DNA from: Thermoascus crustaceus
Lineage: Eukaryota; Ascomycota; Eurotiomycetes; Eurotiales; Thermoascaceae
DNA: 64,000 nt
NCBI GenBank assembly: GCA_001599835.1
Contig: BCIC01000003.1
Coordinates: 2,537,372-2,601,371 of the forward strand
Direction of reading: 5' to 3'
Each line of letters opens with the position of its first letter. The first letter of the stretch is position 1. The position numbers and the translations under genes are program-made. Under the pieces are notes generated by a model. It searched no databases and was not told the origin of the DNA. It saw only the letters and a list, made by a program, of their open reading frames with translations. This document shows, piece by piece, positions 59,912 to 64,000 of this stretch.

Positions 59912-62487
59912 CTACATGTTGACGGTGTTGATGTTTGACAAATCGGCTTCCAAAAGCGCCATTATGTTCAGGTTCCCTGTAAACCAGTCTCCTAAAGATG
60001 TCGAGCCAGCGACTCCAGATCCATTCTCCATCGCAGGCACGTCGCCAGTTGAAACCCCGTTGGAGACGAATGGCGCAAGCCCGGTTGCTGAAGTGAATCC
60101 CAGGGCACTAAGGTAGGGGTCAAAGTCATTGACTGGATACAGAGCAGCGTTACCATCCTCAGCCGCGTTCTGGGAGGTCTGTACGTTGGAGCTTGCCTTG
60201 ATCTTGGCATTGATGTAGAGCTCCGCGACCCGATGGAAGACGTGGCAGAGACGGTACAATTTCTCCGCAGCCTCGACCACTTCACCAGTGGGCTGGAGGG
60301 ACGCGACGAATTCTCCCAGGCACCTTAGATCCGACAGGTCTGCGGCAGCAATCGCGTGGCAGAATAAAACCATGAACGGTGTAAACGGGCAATGCATGAG
60401 AGTCCTGTTTTGCGGTATTAGTACTGTCGGGAAAAGAATTACGTGGCCCAGCACGTTCTGATTCCAAAGAGGGTAGGCACTAACCAGCTGATATAGCCAT
60501 GCCATATATAGGGGTTTCTGTCTTTGTGCCTTGCCGAATTTTGTTGATGCGCTCTCAGAGCAGCTCGGGCTGTTTCGATGCAGTCGGTACTGAAAACGAT
60601 GGAAGAGTCAAAAGGATCCGGGGGAATTGTCCGGTAGACCAGCGTTAAAAGTGAGTAATATGTGATTTCGCAAGAAGAAAGACTCGCTTCGCAGTAAACC
60701 GGATTATACGCTCTAGTATGATCGAACTGATCAACCAGGTCAGCTGACAGCAAATAGAGGTAATGTGTCTTTTATCCCACTCATTGGTGGTGGGTATTAC
60801 AGTACCTTTCGCATCTCCTCGTACCATATCTCCATATCTCGTATTATACATCTGGCTTTCCTAGTGCGATCTACCTCCGAGTCTGATAAGGCTCGAGCTG
60901 AATAGAGCTCCTCGTAGATCCGGCCATTAAAGCCTGCCAACCGTACCCAAAACTCATAAATCAAATTCCACGGTCGGACTGCTGGATCGGAGGATTTCGC
61001 TGGTAGGTCAAGGGCGATATCATACTCTTGTAGAGTAGAAGATCGGCCTAGTCTCAAGGACAGGCTCTTGTCAATCACGTAGACATACCAGAACACTCTC
61101 TTTTTCAACTCGATATCCTCAACGCTGTCTCCAGGCGCAGCGACCGATCTATGGTATCCCAGTGCCTGACATAATCTTGCCGCGTGTGAGCTTAAGGACC
61201 AGCAGAGGGATGGTCTCGATATGTCGATCGCGTATGAAGCCTGTATATTTCAGCACATTCCATTTCAAAATTTTTAGCATTGAGAGTATATTACCCCAAG
61301 GATAAGAGCTTGGATATTCTCTAGCGTAGGCGACGTGAAAAGATCAAACTTTCCAAGCGCGTATTCAAAGTTTGAACGGCACATTGCTGCGCACTCCTGG
61401 AACTCAGCGACATTTTTTCCGCGCAACAGGCCAACATCGGTAAACAGATAATAGAGTCCGCCGTTTACGAGTGTGAATGCAGCCGTTGAAAAGTCCTCTG
61501 TGGCAAAGTATACCCTCGTACACAGGTCGTTGAACTGTACAAAGTTTATCAAAGGAATATCGATGAAATTGAACGGCAGTGTCTCTGGAGCTGAGTTAGC
61601 ATCCGGTCGTTGAGAACGCGACGACCCTATTCTACCTTTACAGAGTCTCAGCAGGGACACTACTGAGCTAATCGGGGGCATCTTTATAGATGAGAAGTCG
61701 ACTGGAGGAGCCTCCTTCTGAGCAGGGAACCGCAGGTCATGATTGACCGACAGGGTATTTTGCTTCTCGACCAAGCTCCGCAGAGATGAAAGAGCATCTT
61801 CCATCTCAGGGCTGCGGCCAACGAATGCATCATTGCTCATCGCATGTTCGAAGAGTCTGCTAGCATGAACCGAGTGAGCCCTGAATGACGAATCGCCCTC
61901 AAAGATTGTATTTGATGTTGTCAGGTTCGAGTCTGAGTGACTCTCCTGCTGAGGTGAGTAAGAAGGAGTAAGTTCTACTCGCGAGCGTGACGTGATGGCC
62001 CCAGAGTTTGTAGCAATATTCTCGAGATGGCTTTCAATTCTCGACAAACGTTCATCTATCAGTGCAATCTTCTTTTCACTGCAAGGTGTCTCAGCATAGA
62101 ACATGAAGCACTAAATGCCGGGTCACGTACTATTGGTTTGAAATTAAGATGCGCTGTCGCTGATCCTTTGGCTTATTGGCCGTTCGGCATATTGCATTGG
62201 ATGAACGACAATTGGAACACGGTGATCGTTTGTCACATTTGATCTGTTTTATACATTTAGGTTATTTCCAAGTCCCTCGATATTTTTCCACACAACTAGA
62301 TAGGTATGTACATACTTTTCTTATACGACAATTGTCGCACTAACGTATAAGGTTGATTAGCATTGATCGATCCCGTGTTAGAAGGATGCATCGGGCATGT
62401 GAAGCATACCGCCCTCCAAGAGGGAATGTTCTGCTGTTCTCGAGAGGTATTATCCTCTCCCCCTACTTCCTCGGCTCTCTCATTCAT
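59912..62487 (-). CDS. Zn2Cys6 fungal-specific transcription factor
   Basis: Eight exons on the minus strand: 62410-62487, 62316-62339, 62131-62243, 61636-62078, 61295-61584, 60806-61240, 60485-60726 and 59912-60404, giving 705 residues with phase kept throughout. Exon 1 ends WRA, the 24-nt exon 2 encodes CDNCRIRK and exon 3 continues IKCDKRSPCSNCRSSNAIC, so splicing rebuilds a perfect binuclear zinc cluster with Cys at 27, 30, 37, 43, 46 and 53. A short coiled coil follows (EKKIALIDERLSRIESHLENI, crossing a 52-nt intron). The middle region carries the fungal-specific factor domain (PF04082), recognisable by ARLCQALGYHRS, KRVFWYVYVIDKSLSLRLGRSS and EYDIALDLP. Expected to be a nuclear, probably dimeric regulator; no metabolic cluster lies beside it, so targets are unknown. 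A CGG-N12-CCG palindrome sits about 130 bp upstream. Confidence 0.9.
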
Positions 62488-64000
62488 TTTCTTACTAAAA
62501 TTATCGGATTCCCGAGCATCAGAAAAGCCGAATATATATGCTATACTAGGCTGTAAAAAGCAGCATGCAGAGCCTCAGGAACTTATCGAGATGGTGAGTG
62601 GTGGTCATCGTGCCACCGCGGAACCCTCGGGTTCCGAAGTGATTCACCTCCTTTTACGGCACGTGCACCCGAGCACCGAGGCCATCTCGGTCATCGATAG
62701 TATGTTCCGATTCATAAAACGAAATATTTCTACACTTACCATGTTTCTCACTTTTATATACGTCAGTTTTTGCATTCGCTATTGTTTGGGTTGTTTCGTA
62801 GAGCGAATTCAATCGGGTTTCAGTTTTCAAAGTGTCTCTACGCTGACGTGCCTGTATCGATGTCGTGAACTATAGTATCAAGAAGGGAATAAAAACCCAA
62901 GAATAAAAATTATGAAGAGAATCCAACATTCAGCAACAGTCCTATCATAGCAACCATAGAGTACTTGAGCTGGCGATGTCGAAGAAGACCAGCTTGGCAA
63001 TGTTTATGACTTAGTAGAACTTCGGATATCTAAAAAATCTCACAACTACCAATGTAGCCATGCCTATGCATGCATCGCACTTGATCTGCTTTTGAAGCTA
63101 TCAAAGCCCTAAATGGGTAATCATATCCAGGAGGCAAATCATTTCCTCTCGTGCTGTGGATGGTGACCTGAAAGCGGAACACCAAGTCATCCAAAAGAGC
63201 GCCGACACTGGGTGATAAAGAAAAGCTCCTCGGAGAGTAAGTCAAAGATAAGCATGAAAATACACGTGGAAAAAGAACTGTGTTTGACATTGAAACAACG
63301 TATAGTATCAAGCATAAGGTAACGTCATTCACCGGCGATATTTCGGCGACGTTAAAGTTGCTTCTGTTTTCCTTCGTTTTTTTCCCCCTTGTTACCAGTG
63401 ACAGAATAGATATAAGTTGGAATCCTTAGCGGAGAACAGGGAAAGGTGCCAAAATGAGTTTCCAGGACTCGGATCAGAAAGGTGACTGATCCTTTCAGAT
63501 CTATGCAATGACGGTAAATAGAATGAATTTGCGCCTCACAATCTAGACGCGTCCATAATAACCGACTGCCAACAGACTAGCGGGGAGTATAAGATGTTGT
63601 CTCACTCCTCAACATAGTCTGATGTGGAATGTCAATTATTGCTGGGTCCAATAGTCAGACGGAAGGGTCGATAGAGGCAGGAAAACTGAAACAGTGCACT
63701 GCAACTTCCCACAGGCGTCTTATTCCGTCTTACTCTCATGTAGTTGCTTTTTTTCCCCCCTCAAGAGGTGTCCTGCCAGGTTGGATGGGTCTCTGCATCA
63801 CGAAAGAGACGCTGTTTCGAGTTCCTGCTAAGAAAGTGGAATTTTTTGGACATATAAAATACTGCATAAGCCATGTATCCGCTAGTTAGCCTTTCGATAA
63901 TAACAAGAATGACTGCGCAAGTTCGGAAGAAAAGCCAAAGCCAGCCTGGAAGTTGGCGGACAGTCCTGTGAGCGAGCTGCAGGGACGAAGCCATGAGTCC
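62488..64000. other. Right flank, no supported gene
   Basis: The first few hundred bases should be the promoter of the Zn2Cys6 factor. I see no recognisable coding sequence to the window end; frames at 62363-62875 and 63629-63889 have no domain. A gene starting beyond 64 kb could have its control region here. Confidence 0.5.
62619..62636. promoter_or_regulatory. CGG-N12-CCG palindrome upstream of Zn2Cys6 gene
   Basis: CGGAACCCTCGGGTTCCG has 8-bp inverted arms around a 2-bp centre and so presents inverted CGG half-sites, the usual target style of Zn2Cys6 dimers. It lies about 130 bp upstream of the ATG at 62487. Binding by the adjacent factor itself is speculation. Confidence 0.35.

Noticed and set aside
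62111..62130. A 20-nt GT...AG intron in the Zn2Cys6 gene
   Set aside because: Too short to splice. A 52-nt intron at 62079-62130 gives the conserved NQYEKKIAL junction instead.

Overview
The window looks like nuclear DNA from a filamentous ascomycete, most likely of the Eurotiales (Aspergillus/Penicillium type). The reasons are short introns (mostly 50-170 nt) with GTA/GTG donors and CTAAC-like branch points, a clear FlbD-type Myb regulator, Zn2Cys6 and C2H2 regulators, long intergenic stretches and a decayed pogo/Fot1-type DNA transposon. The open frames supplied were mostly single exons. I joined exons by hand from splice signals, reading phase and family conservation, so several genes below are larger than any single open frame, and one (ribosomal protein L29) lies in none.

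Layout. 1-7.4 kb: no gene I can support. 7.38-8.43 kb: flbD (+). 8.4-19.6 kb: 11 kb gene-poor stretch with faint coding relics at 14.8-17.7 kb. 19.6-33.8 kb: dense housekeeping block with an NCBP3-like cap-binding protein (+), LisH/WD40-like protein (+), rpl29 (-), the ATP synthase delta subunit atp16 (+), an orphan disordered membrane protein (+), a cytochrome b561-domain protein (-) and a cystinosin homologue (+). 33.8-53.9 kb: sparse, regulatory and repeat-rich, with a small C2H2 protein (+), a 1,881-bp TA-flanked transposon with 88-bp inverted repeats and a pseudogenised transposase, a larger C2H2 protein (-), several long G runs and a tRNA-like pair of Pol III boxes. 53.9-62.5 kb: second dense block with an APH/ACAD10-type kinase-like protein (-), dUTPase (+), pyridoxal kinase (-, with an 11-nt microexon) and a Zn2Cys6 transcription factor (-, eight exons). 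62.5-64 kb: no gene seen.

The genes do not form one pathway or a biosynthetic cluster. Divergent pairs with shared upstream regions are rpl29/atp16, cytochrome b561/cystinosin and APH-like/dUTPase. The first has two CACGTG palindromes and the third has three ACGCG cores close to the dUTPase start. I did not find an obviously new multi-gene system. The most unusual signals are a repeated ELFP peptide in the NCBP3-like protein, three glycine-rich hydrophobic segments each followed by an arginine cluster in the b561 protein tail, the 11-nt microexon, and several introns that can be read through in frame.
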